A stretch of 64,000 nt of DNA, from the NCBI GenBank assembly GCA_964572845.1, contig CAZNFX010000002.1, positions 62,001-126,000 on the forward strand, written 5' to 3'. The stretch's first letter is position 1. The number at the start of each line of letters is the position of its first letter. Shown piece by piece: positions 9,422 to 16,464 of the stretch. The position numbers were made by a program, and so were the translations under genes. Origin of the DNA: Bin55 sp964572845. GTDB lineage: Bacteria > Pseudomonadota > Gammaproteobacteria > Pseudomonadales > Azotimanducaceae. Below the pieces are notes generated by a model. That model did no database searches. It was not told the origin of the DNA and was given only the letters and a program-made list of their open reading frames with translations.

Positions 9422-9970
9422 TTGAATAGGGGTCAGCTTGAACAAGCCGTTCAAATCCTGCAGCAAGGGGGCGTGATCGCACACGCATGCGAAGGAGTAT
9501 GGGGATTGGCTTGCGATCCTTGGTGCGAGTCGGCCGTTTCTCGAATACTGGAGATCAAAGGCCGCGGCCCATCCAAGGGATTGATAGTGATCGGTCACAA
9601 TGCGGCCGTTTTCGAGTCCGAACTTGCTTTGGTCGAGAAGGCACAAAGGGACCTCATAACACATAGCTGGCCTAGTCACACGACCTGGATTGTTCCAACC
9701 CGGCGCTTTCCTCGCTCTGTAACAGGAGGTCGCACCACGATCGCAGTTAGAGTTCCTGACCACGAACAAGCGAGGAAGCTCTGCGAGCTGTACGGCTGTG
9801 CACTTGTATCGACATCTGCCAACTTCAGTTCGGAACCTCCAGCTAGGAGTGAAGAGGAAGTTCAAGAATCGATCGGCTCCCATGTGGATTTTGTCCTTCC
9901 TGGTTCAATTGGCGATGCTAAAGGACCAAGTGAAATCAGAAGTGCATTCGACAACAAGCGGTTGCGATGA
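9422..9970 (+). CDS. tsaC: Threonylcarbamoyl-AMP synthase (TsaC/YrdC family)
   Basis: A short TsaC-type protein of 182 residues, the size of the E. coli enzyme rather than the longer Sua5 type. It makes threonylcarbamoyl-AMP for the universal t6A37 modification of ANN-decoding tRNAs. Visible features are the N-terminal GGVIAHACEGVWGLACDP loop, the KGRGPSKGLIVIG motif (K..R...KGLI), a basic SHTTWIVP segment and the STSANFS motif near the C-terminus. The start is a TTG at 9422; there is no in-frame ATG nearby and no strong ribosome-binding site. It overlaps aroE by four bases (ATGA). The tsaC-aroE pairing is common in gammaproteobacteria. Confidence 0.93.
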   Translation: MNRGQLEQAVQILQQGGVIAHACEGVWGLACDPWCESAVSRILEIKGRGPSKGLIVIGHNAAVFESELALVEKAQRDLITHSWPSHTTWIVPTRRFPRSVTGGRTTIAVRVPDHEQARKLCELYGCALVSTSANFSSEPPARSEEEVQESIGSHVDFVLPGSIGDAKGPSEIRSAFDNKRLR

Positions 9971-10767
9971 GTGTTGATCGATACGCCGTGATTGGCAATC
10001 CGGTGTCACACAGCCTCTCACCGGAAATTCACTCAGAATTTGCTCGTCAGACCAACCAGGATTTGCAGTACGTTCGGATCGAAGCTCCGTACGATGGATT
10101 CGAGTCCGCCGCCCGCAACTTCATGTGTCAAGGGGGATGTGGACTAAGCGTGACCGCGCCGTTCAAAGGGGATGCTTGCCGGTGGGTACAAGAGATTGAC
10201 GAATACGCTGCTGAGTCCGGTGCCGTGAATTGCATCTCGATGAATGGCAATACGATCAAAGGATTCAACACAGATGGAATTGGGTTGCTGCGAGACTTTT
10301 CTCGGATGAATTGGAAGACAAAAGGCCTACGTGTGCTTGTGCTGGGCGCTGGAGGAGCGGCGAGAGGTATCGTTGGACCGATATTGCGGGACGGGGGCTT
10401 CGTTACCGTAGCAAACCGAACAGTGCAGAAGCTAGCTGGAATTGAGAGTCTGTTTCCCAACATCTCAACGATGCCAATGGCTGACGTTCGCTCTGATTGG
10501 GATATCGTCATAAACGCAACTTCGGCTCATCTGCAGTCGGCGGAGCTTCCCGTCGATCCACAGGCATTCATAGGCGCACGTTGCTACGACTTGGCCTATA
10601 GTCGAAATGGAACCACGCCGTTTACTGCCTTAACACGCCAATGCGACGCTAAGGAAGTCCATGATGGACTCGGGATGCTAGTGTTCCAAGCCGCTTGTGC
10701 CTTCAAAGTGTGGCGCGGTATTGATCCTGATGCCGTTAGCGTACTAGAACATCTTCGCGGACAATGA
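9967..10767 (+). CDS. aroE: Shikimate 5-dehydrogenase
   Basis: AroE, 266 residues, reduces 3-dehydroshikimate with NADPH in the chorismate pathway. The substrate domain shows GNPVSHSLSPEIH at the start, the catalytic Lys in SVTAPFK and the catalytic Asp in FNTDGIG. The NADPH domain has the glycine-rich VLGAGGAARG and the adenine/phosphate loop VANRTVQK. The C-terminal DGLGMLVFQAACAF is a family signature. The usual NATS-x-G is NATSAHL here, a mild deviation. The ATG start overlaps the tsaC stop (ATGA), indicating translational coupling. Confidence 0.96.
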   Translation: MSVDRYAVIGNPVSHSLSPEIHSEFARQTNQDLQYVRIEAPYDGFESAARNFMCQGGCGLSVTAPFKGDACRWVQEIDEYAAESGAVNCISMNGNTIKGFNTDGIGLLRDFSRMNWKTKGLRVLVLGAGGAARGIVGPILRDGGFVTVANRTVQKLAGIESLFPNISTMPMADVRSDWDIVINATSAHLQSAELPVDPQAFIGARCYDLAYSRNGTTPFTALTRQCDAKEVHDGLGMLVFQAACAFKVWRGIDPDAVSVLEHLRGQ

Positions 10768-10837
10768 GACTATTGAGCCGGCAGTTGAGCAAGGTCGAGT
10801 GTACCGACGCTTTGCCTGATCGTAGATTCATTGTGTA

Positions 10838-11575
10838 ATGAACTCAATCATGTCAGACACCAAGAACACGTTCAAGTCTCCGTTGCGCCGGCCGCGCGGA
10901 GGATGGGCATTAGCAGTTCAAGTGGCAATCGCCGTTATCACAGCATTGAGTCTTAGCGCATGGCAGGTGACACGCGGATTTGAGAAAGGAGAATTGCGTG
11001 ACCTATATGTTGACCGTTTGGCCACGGAACCGATCACGGTACAGGAATATGTCGAGGCAGGGAGCTTCTACAGAAAGATCGAATTGGTGGGTCGATTCGA
11101 CCAGCAGCGAAGCTTCATAGTTGCCTACAAACGGCATTTGGGAGTACCGGGGTTCTGGGTGATTACGCCTTTTGAGACGGAAGTCGGAACATTTCTTGTG
11201 AATCGCGGATGGGTTGCCATGGACAAGACATGGTTTCATACGCCGCATGTGGAAACGCCACCCGAGGAAGTGCATCTCAGCGGCGTCATATGGCCCAGCA
11301 CGACACAGCGATCAACAGTCGGCTACGAAGGAGAAACTTGGCCCAAGCGAGTAAATCGATTGAATATTGCAAAAATGGCCGAAATGACCTCAGCATTTGG
11401 CGACGAAGTACGATTGCTTCCCGCTAGCGAAACGGTGCTGGTTCCAATACATCTGACATTTGAGCAAGGTGCAAGTACTCACTGGAGCTATGCTTTTCAA
11501 TGGTTGGTAATAGGTGCGCTCATTGTGCTTGGATATTGGTATTTCGCGTTGAGAAGACATGAAGATGACTCGTAG
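10838..11575 (+). CDS. SURF1-family cytochrome oxidase assembly protein
   Basis: A SURF1 protein of 245 residues with the expected topology: one membrane helix near the N-terminus (AVQVAIAVITALSLSAWQ), a periplasmic domain, and a second helix at the C-terminus (WLVIGALIVLGYWYFALR). Family landmarks are AWQVTRGFEK after the first helix, the RKIELVGRFD strand, GFWVITPFE and the conserved VNRGWVA. SURF1 assists heme a insertion or subunit assembly of aa3-type cytochrome c oxidase. It is followed after 6 nt by an SCO protein with a related job. A second ATG at 10850 is an alternative start. Confidence 0.9.
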   Translation: MNSIMSDTKNTFKSPLRRPRGGWALAVQVAIAVITALSLSAWQVTRGFEKGELRDLYVDRLATEPITVQEYVEAGSFYRKIELVGRFDQQRSFIVAYKRHLGVPGFWVITPFETEVGTFLVNRGWVAMDKTWFHTPHVETPPEEVHLSGVIWPSTTQRSTVGYEGETWPKRVNRLNIAKMAEMTSAFGDEVRLLPASETVLVPIHLTFEQGASTHWSYAFQWLVIGALIVLGYWYFALRRHEDDS

Positions 11576-11581
11576 CAAGCC

Positions 11582-12259
11582 GTGAAACTCAAAATCGGGA
11601 TATTGGTTGCGCTTATTGCGCTCGTAGGAGTTCTCTACTGGTACTCGACTCACGCCGACAAAGTTGGCATGACAGCTGAACAGCTAAAAGCTCTTGGACT
11701 GGTCGAGCTTCCGGAACCTACGGAAATCGGGGAGTTGACATTGGTCGACCAAGATGGAAGACCCTTCGATGGTTCCGTCTTGCAAGGGAAATGGAGCTAT
11801 GCGTTCTTCGGCTATACGAACTGCCCGGACATCTGCCCTATAACGATGTCTCTGTTGAAACAAGTAGAACAACGTCTGCATGAGACGGCTTCACCCGATG
11901 TTGCCGCGAAATTTCAAGGAATCTTCGTTACTGTAGATCCTGCACGAGACAGTCCAGAAACAGTAAGGGAATTCGTAGCTAGTTTTTCGCCGAATTTTCT
12001 CGGAGTTACGGGCACGGAAGAGAATATTCGCAGTCTTGCAAGCAACGTTGCCGTTGGCTACAGGCGTATAGGATCTGACGACTCGAAGATAGAGTACTTA
12101 GTGGAGCATCAAGGTCACATAGTGGTGTTTTCGCCTGAGGGGCGCTGCTATGGGTTCATAAAACCTGAGCATGACACAACTCAACTTGTCCGCATTTTTC
12201 TACATTTGGAGAAGAAGGCAAGCAGCGCAGTCAATGTCGCTCAGTTCGACAGAGTCTAG
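11582..12259 (+). CDS. SCO1/SenC copper chaperone
   Basis: A membrane-anchored SCO/SenC thioredoxin-fold protein of 225 residues. An N-terminal hydrophobic segment (KIGILVALIALVGVLYWY) serves as anchor. The copper-binding pair is the CPDIC motif within GYTNCPDICP, and the third ligand is the His in VEHQGHIVV. TVDPARDSPE is another family signature. SCO proteins deliver copper to the CuA site of cytochrome c oxidase. The start is a GTG, 6 nt after the SURF1 stop, so the two form a small oxidase-assembly operon. The oxidase subunits themselves are not in the window. Confidence 0.94.
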   Translation: MKLKIGILVALIALVGVLYWYSTHADKVGMTAEQLKALGLVELPEPTEIGELTLVDQDGRPFDGSVLQGKWSYAFFGYTNCPDICPITMSLLKQVEQRLHETASPDVAAKFQGIFVTVDPARDSPETVREFVASFSPNFLGVTGTEENIRSLASNVAVGYRRIGSDDSKIEYLVEHQGHIVVFSPEGRCYGFIKPEHDTTQLVRIFLHLEKKASSAVNVAQFDRV

Positions 12260-12303
12260 CGTATGGGGTATGCTAGGTCTCGTTGCATATCGATGAAGCC
12301 TAG

Positions 12304-13587
12304 TTGCAGGAACTCGTAGCAGAAAGTAGCCGAAGCGCATCCGCAGATGTCCTTGAGGCTTACTCCGCCATCCGAAAACGAAGCGAAGATCTTTGCGCTC
12401 CGTTGGAAATTGAGGACTATTGCGCCCAGCCAATTCCCAGTGTAAGCCCTCCAAAATGGCATTTGGCGCATACCACATGGTTCTTTGAGACCTTCATACT
12501 GCAGCCATACCTACGCAACTACCGTGTCTTTGATAGTCGGTACAACTATCTGTTCAATTCCTACTATGACACGGTTGGCCCTTACTTCCCGCGCGCAGAT
12601 CGGGGGTCGCTGACAAGACCCTTGGTCCAGGAAGTCTACTCGTATCGGTCGTACGTAGATGAAGCAATGGTCGAGGTCATGGCGGGTCGGATGTCTAACG
12701 ATCTTGCATCCCGTCTGCAGCTAGGTCTGAACCACGAGCAGCAGCATCAAGAACTGCTGGTCACGGATCTCAAATACATACTGGGAAAGAACCCATTGCG
12801 TCCGCAATACCTTGACTCCTCGGGATCACCCATGAGCACGGCAATAGACACACTGAGCTATTCGACATTTCCTGGCGGCGTGGTGGACATCGGCGCAAAC
12901 TGGGAGGAAGCAGAGTTTCTCTTTGACAACGAGTCGCCCCGACACAAGGTGTTTCTTTCTCCGTACCTGCTGGCCAATCGTCTCACAACGAACGGAGAGT
13001 TTAGAGAGTTCATTCAGGACGGAGGCTACGACCAACCAAGTCTTTGGTTGTCCGATGGTTGGTCCGAGAAGAACAGGAACAACTGGCGCGGACCTGAGTA
13101 TTGGGAATGGCGAGACGGACAGTGGATGGAGTACACCTTGGGCGGTCTAGCTGACTTGGATCCGTTGAGTCCAGTTACGCACATCAGTTTGTACGAGGCC
13201 GATGCCTTTGCTCGATGGTCGGGTGCTCGGCTTGCGACGGAGTTCGAATGGGAGCATGCCGCCCGCGACTGGATTCCTCCCACCAGTCCAAATTTGGCTC
13301 AGCGCGACAGGTTTCACCCTTCCGTGGCGTCAAGTCTCGAACCTAGGTCTCAAATGCTCGGGGATTGCTGGGAATGGACCTCTTCGAGCTATGCCCCTTA
13401 CCCTGGCTACCGGCCTCTCAACGGAGCGCTGGGCGAATACAACGGAAAGTTCATGGCCAATCAATTCGTGCTTCGCGGAGGCTCCTGTGCGACTCCTCCT
13501 GAACACATTCGGCCTTCCTATCGAAACTTCTTCTATGCCCGCGACCGTTGGCAGTTCACGGGAATTCGGTTGGCTAAGAATGGCTAG
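12304..13587 (+). CDS. egtB: Ergothioneine synthase EgtB (iron-dependent sulfoxide synthase)
   Basis: EgtB, 427 residues: an N-terminal DinB-like domain with the iron-binding His residues (HLAHTTWFFE and the HxxxHxE pattern in LNHEQQHQELL), then a formylglycine-generating-enzyme-like domain with GGVVDIGANW, WEHAARD, GDCWEWTSSSY and a C-terminal LRGGSCATPPEH. The enzyme joins hercynine and a cysteine-type thiol with O2 to give a sulfoxide. The start is a TTG directly after an in-frame TAG, so no earlier start is possible; the ribosome-binding site is weak. It overlaps egtD by 8 nt. No separate egtC or egtE is nearby. Confidence 0.94.
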   Translation: MQELVAESSRSASADVLEAYSAIRKRSEDLCAPLEIEDYCAQPIPSVSPPKWHLAHTTWFFETFILQPYLRNYRVFDSRYNYLFNSYYDTVGPYFPRADRGSLTRPLVQEVYSYRSYVDEAMVEVMAGRMSNDLASRLQLGLNHEQQHQELLVTDLKYILGKNPLRPQYLDSSGSPMSTAIDTLSYSTFPGGVVDIGANWEEAEFLFDNESPRHKVFLSPYLLANRLTTNGEFREFIQDGGYDQPSLWLSDGWSEKNRNNWRGPEYWEWRDGQWMEYTLGGLADLDPLSPVTHISLYEADAFARWSGARLATEFEWEHAARDWIPPTSPNLAQRDRFHPSVASSLEPRSQMLGDCWEWTSSSYAPYPGYRPLNGALGEYNGKFMANQFVLRGGSCATPPEHIRPSYRNFFYARDRWQFTGIRLAKNG

Positions 13588-14554
13588 CGACTCGAGCCGT
13601 GGCGAGTTCGTTTTCTTCGATCTCAAGCCATCCACACCAGATATCCGAACTGAGATTTGTGCAGGATTGGGTCTCGAGCAAAAAACTATATCACCCAAGT
13701 ATCTCTACGATAGTCGAGGATCCTTGCTCTTCGATACGATCACGGGGTTGCCGGAGTACTACCTAACACGGGTGGAGATCGGAATTCTCCACGAGCGACG
13801 ACGCGAAATGTCGCACATGATCGAGCGGGGATCCTGGTTGCTGGAATATGGGGCGGGAAGCGGGCGCAAATCCCGCATCATGTTGGAAACCATCAATCCG
13901 GCAGCCTACATTCCCGTTGATATTTCATCGGCTCACCTGGTTGAGTCTGCCCAGCAGATTCATCGTGAATTCATAGGACTCTCTGTCTATCCAATCTGTG
14001 CGGACTACACGCAAGCCTTCGAAATGCCGGAAGTGATTTCGAGCGACAATCGCGCTGTATTCTTTCCTGGGTCCAGCATCGGCAATTTCGGTCGTGACGA
14101 AGCTAGAAACTTTCTCAAGACAGCAGCTGATGTCGTGGGCGAGAACGGTGCTATTGTCTTGGGTGTAGATACTCGCAAATCGGCAAATGTAATCGAACCT
14201 GCGTACAACGACTCGAGATGCGTGACGGCAATGTTCAACAAGAACATATTGCAGCACCTCAACAACGAAATCGGATCGGACTTTCAGCTGAATTACTTTG
14301 ACCATCGTGCCTTCTACGACGAGCAGGAAGGCTGCTTGCAGATGCACTTGGTTTGCAATTCGGAGCATGAAGTCTCAATTGGCGCAGACTCCTTCACCTT
14401 TCGTGAGGGAGAGACCATACACACGGAAAATTCGTTCAAGTACTCGGCCAATGAGCTAGAGGAAGTCGCCTCTCAAGCGGGATTTACCTGCGAGGCCATT
14501 TGGACCGATCGAAAGGAATGGTTTATGGTTGCATTCTTGCGGAATTGCCCATAG
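13580..14554 (+). CDS. egtD: L-histidine N-alpha-methyltransferase EgtD
   Basis: EgtD, 324 residues, trimethylates histidine to hercynine with S-adenosylmethionine, the first step of ergothioneine synthesis. Family features are KYLYDSRGSLLFDTITGLPEYY split across the N-terminal region, the SAM-binding LEYGAGSGRK, PVDISSAHL, FFPGSSIGNF and LGVDTRK. The C-terminal histidine-binding part includes IHTENSFKYS. The start is the ATG at 13580 inside the last codons of egtB; the frame is open much further upstream but only as overlap with egtB. With EgtB it forms the minimal two-gene ergothioneine pathway. Confidence 0.95.
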   Translation: MASDSSRGEFVFFDLKPSTPDIRTEICAGLGLEQKTISPKYLYDSRGSLLFDTITGLPEYYLTRVEIGILHERRREMSHMIERGSWLLEYGAGSGRKSRIMLETINPAAYIPVDISSAHLVESAQQIHREFIGLSVYPICADYTQAFEMPEVISSDNRAVFFPGSSIGNFGRDEARNFLKTAADVVGENGAIVLGVDTRKSANVIEPAYNDSRCVTAMFNKNILQHLNNEIGSDFQLNYFDHRAFYDEQEGCLQMHLVCNSEHEVSIGADSFTFREGETIHTENSFKYSANELEEVASQAGFTCEAIWTDRKEWFMVAFLRNCP

Positions 14555-14770
14555 CCGTTTAGTACGTCGCCCGTCGCAGTACTCTTGCATACTAGGGCGT
14601 TGGAATCATCAACTTTCTAAGCGGTACCAGTTGATTGGCCAGTCAAAGGGTCGGTCTGCGCCGGCAACAATCACCGCTTTGGGTTGGCGCGGATGCCACT
14701 TGGAATCTGATGCGACCGGCGTCTCGGTCGACATCACTCAATTCATTCGCACGTAGGGTTTGGAATCCGG

Positions 14771-14965
14771 CTAATGTTCTTTATCGACTTTCACCTTTGT
14801 TGGTTCTTTCTTGAACGTCACTCTGAAATCTCCGTATCTAGCTCGAATCAGGAACTCCGCATTCGATTCGCTAGTGGCATAGATCCTCTCGTAGGTAGGG
14901 GCACGCAATGGTCCTGCACGCACCTCGAACTCCGCTTCGTAAAGGTGTAGATCTGAATTCTTCAT
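14771..14965 (-). CDS. Small protein of 64 residues, unknown function
   Basis: A short protein with a very good ribosome-binding site (AAGGAG six nucleotides before the ATG at 14965), which is why I regard it as real. It is soluble and charged, with the pattern LYEAEFEVRAGPLRAP, a helix in SESNAEFLIRARYGDFRV and a lysine-rich C-terminus. It might fold as a small alpha/beta unit of the kind seen in phage or plasmid host-factor proteins, but I do not recognise the family. It stands alone between egtD (convergent) and thrB. Confidence 0.7.
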   Translation of the reverse strand: MKNSDLHLYEAEFEVRAGPLRAPTYERIYATSESNAEFLIRARYGDFRVTFKKEPTKVKVDKEH

Positions 14966-15104
14966 TTTTTCTCCTTAGAAAATGCACAGGCAGGGCTATC
15001 TGCAGACACATTTGCGTCGAGATTTTTGTGTAGCAGCGTGTACCGACCACTACAGTACGTAGTTGGATTAGGAGTTTTCCTTCTGAATCTGGTACCGACA
15101 GCAG

Positions 15105-16097
15105 TCAATTGGCGATCGCCAATTCATGCAACCGAAACGGTCGGGAAATATGGCGCTGCACAACTCGAGCCATTTCGGAGGGATCCTTCGCTGGACGATC
15201 CTGCGGAAGACTGGATTGAACGGCGACATCTAGTCGCGAAAGCCAGAACGCCGTCGCAGCGTACAGCAGAAACATGGGAAAGAACCAGTATTCCTCGCTT
15301 TGCAGTGGGCGTATAGCGTTGTATTCCCGGAGCAAGGAGAAGACACGTTCCTTGTCTAGCGCATCCCTTGTTCTACACCAGTCGTTTACAGTCACGGCCA
15401 AGTCATACAGCCAATAGCCATGGGACGCATGGTGAAAGTCTACGACTCCAGTAAGACCATATTCGTTGAATAGCGCATTGTCCCGAAATAGGTCCCCGTG
15501 AATGATTCCTTGGGGCAGAGCTTGAACATCGGATCGGTTCAAAGCGGACGTGATCGACGTGACAGACCTGTCGAGAAGATAGCGCGCATGCGAATCGAGG
15601 TGCTCCGCGACTTTGGATGAGTGTTTGTCCAACCAGTGCGAATCCCTTATGTAGCGAAACGCGCTCCCATCCAATGTTTGGGTGGCCAGGTGCATTCGTG
15701 CCAAGAATCTTCCAATTGCTCCACATTGCTCTCGTATCGGCGCGACAACATGCTTGCCCTTGAGGCGGGGGCACAGGACAACGGGCTTGGCCTGCACTTT
15801 GGTCATGGCAGCGCCGCTACGAGACCGTACTGTGGGAGCCACAGGCAATCCGTACTCGTAGCATCTATCCAAGATCTCTACCATGAGATCGCGTTGCGAC
15901 AATCGATCGTCCTCGATTACCGTGAGCACAAACTCTGAGCTTGACGACTCGTTAGTCGACGCCTTGGTTGTCTGGAGAATGTAGTTGGTGTTTTCGATGC
16001 CTTGTGAAGCTGGGAAGTAGTCGTGAAGGTTCCCTACTTCATACTCCTGGAGCACAGACTCGATTACAGAGCGGCGCAGGTGAGTGATAACTGCCAT
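15105..16097 (-). CDS. thrB: Homoserine kinase, aminoglycoside-phosphotransferase fold
   Basis: A kinase of the APH/choline-kinase fold, 330 residues, of the type that serves as homoserine kinase in Pseudomonas, not the GHMP-type ThrB of E. coli. The N-terminal lobe contains QGIENTNYIL; the catalytic loop is IIHGDLFRDN and the metal-binding motif is GVVDFHHAS. LARMHLAT and the family-typical YDLAVTVNDWC are also present. It phosphorylates homoserine in threonine synthesis. The assignment is supported by context: thrB next to a DUF2782 gene and polA is the Pseudomonas order. It lies 8 nt downstream of the DUF2782 gene and forms an operon with it. Confidence 0.9.
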   Translation of the reverse strand: MAVITHLRRSVIESVLQEYEVGNLHDYFPASQGIENTNYILQTTKASTNESSSSEFVLTVIEDDRLSQRDLMVEILDRCYEYGLPVAPTVRSRSGAAMTKVQAKPVVLCPRLKGKHVVAPIREQCGAIGRFLARMHLATQTLDGSAFRYIRDSHWLDKHSSKVAEHLDSHARYLLDRSVTSITSALNRSDVQALPQGIIHGDLFRDNALFNEYGLTGVVDFHHASHGYWLYDLAVTVNDWCRTRDALDKERVFSLLREYNAIRPLQSEEYWFFPMFLLYAATAFWLSRLDVAVQSSLPQDRPAKDPSEMARVVQRHISRPFRLHELAIAN

Positions 16098-16105
16098 GCG
16101 GCGAG

Positions 16106-16426
16106 TTAGAACTCTTTAATCGTCCATTTGGGCACTAGTCGTTCTGCTCGTTCCAAGTCGCCGAAGTGTTTCGTCGGGTCCTCGGGGACCATGTAGTATG
16201 GTTTGCCCTTTTTCGGCACGACCTTAATGGAGGTTAGACGCCCATTCTGTCGGTATTCCTGAATCGAACGATTCTTCGACTCGATGAGCACAACATCTGG
16301 ACCCTTGACTTTTTCCTTTTTCTTCTTGGTGCTTTCGGCCGCCATTGCTGGTATGGCAAGAATGCAGCACGTTCCAATGCAGAATGCCAAGATCCGAGCC
16401 TGAATCATATTGAATCTTCGTGCCAT
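16106..16426 (-). CDS. DUF2782 family periplasmic protein
   Basis: A 106-residue secreted protein with a signal peptide (hydrophobic ILAFCIGTCCILAIPAMA, cleavage after AMA). The mature part starts with a lysine run and has EYRQNGRLTSIKVVPKKGKPYYMVP, the characteristic DUF2782 core, ending near LVPKW. The function is unknown. It lies between thrB and polA exactly as its Pseudomonas counterpart does. Its ATG is only 38 bp from that of polA on the other strand, so the divergent promoters must overlap. An internal ATG at 16408 would give a more typical short signal peptide. Confidence 0.88.
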   Translation of the reverse strand: MARRFNMIQARILAFCIGTCCILAIPAMAAESTKKKKEKVKGPDVVLIESKNRSIQEYRQNGRLTSIKVVPKKGKPYYMVPEDPTKHFGDLERAERLVPKWTIKEF

Positions 16427-16464
16427 GCAGTCAATGTGTTACTTTGCATATGGGAGAATTTACC

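Noticed and set aside
14529..14756. 75-codon plus-strand frame after egtD
   Set aside because: Its beginning lies within egtD, the rest has no family resemblance and no ribosome-binding site.
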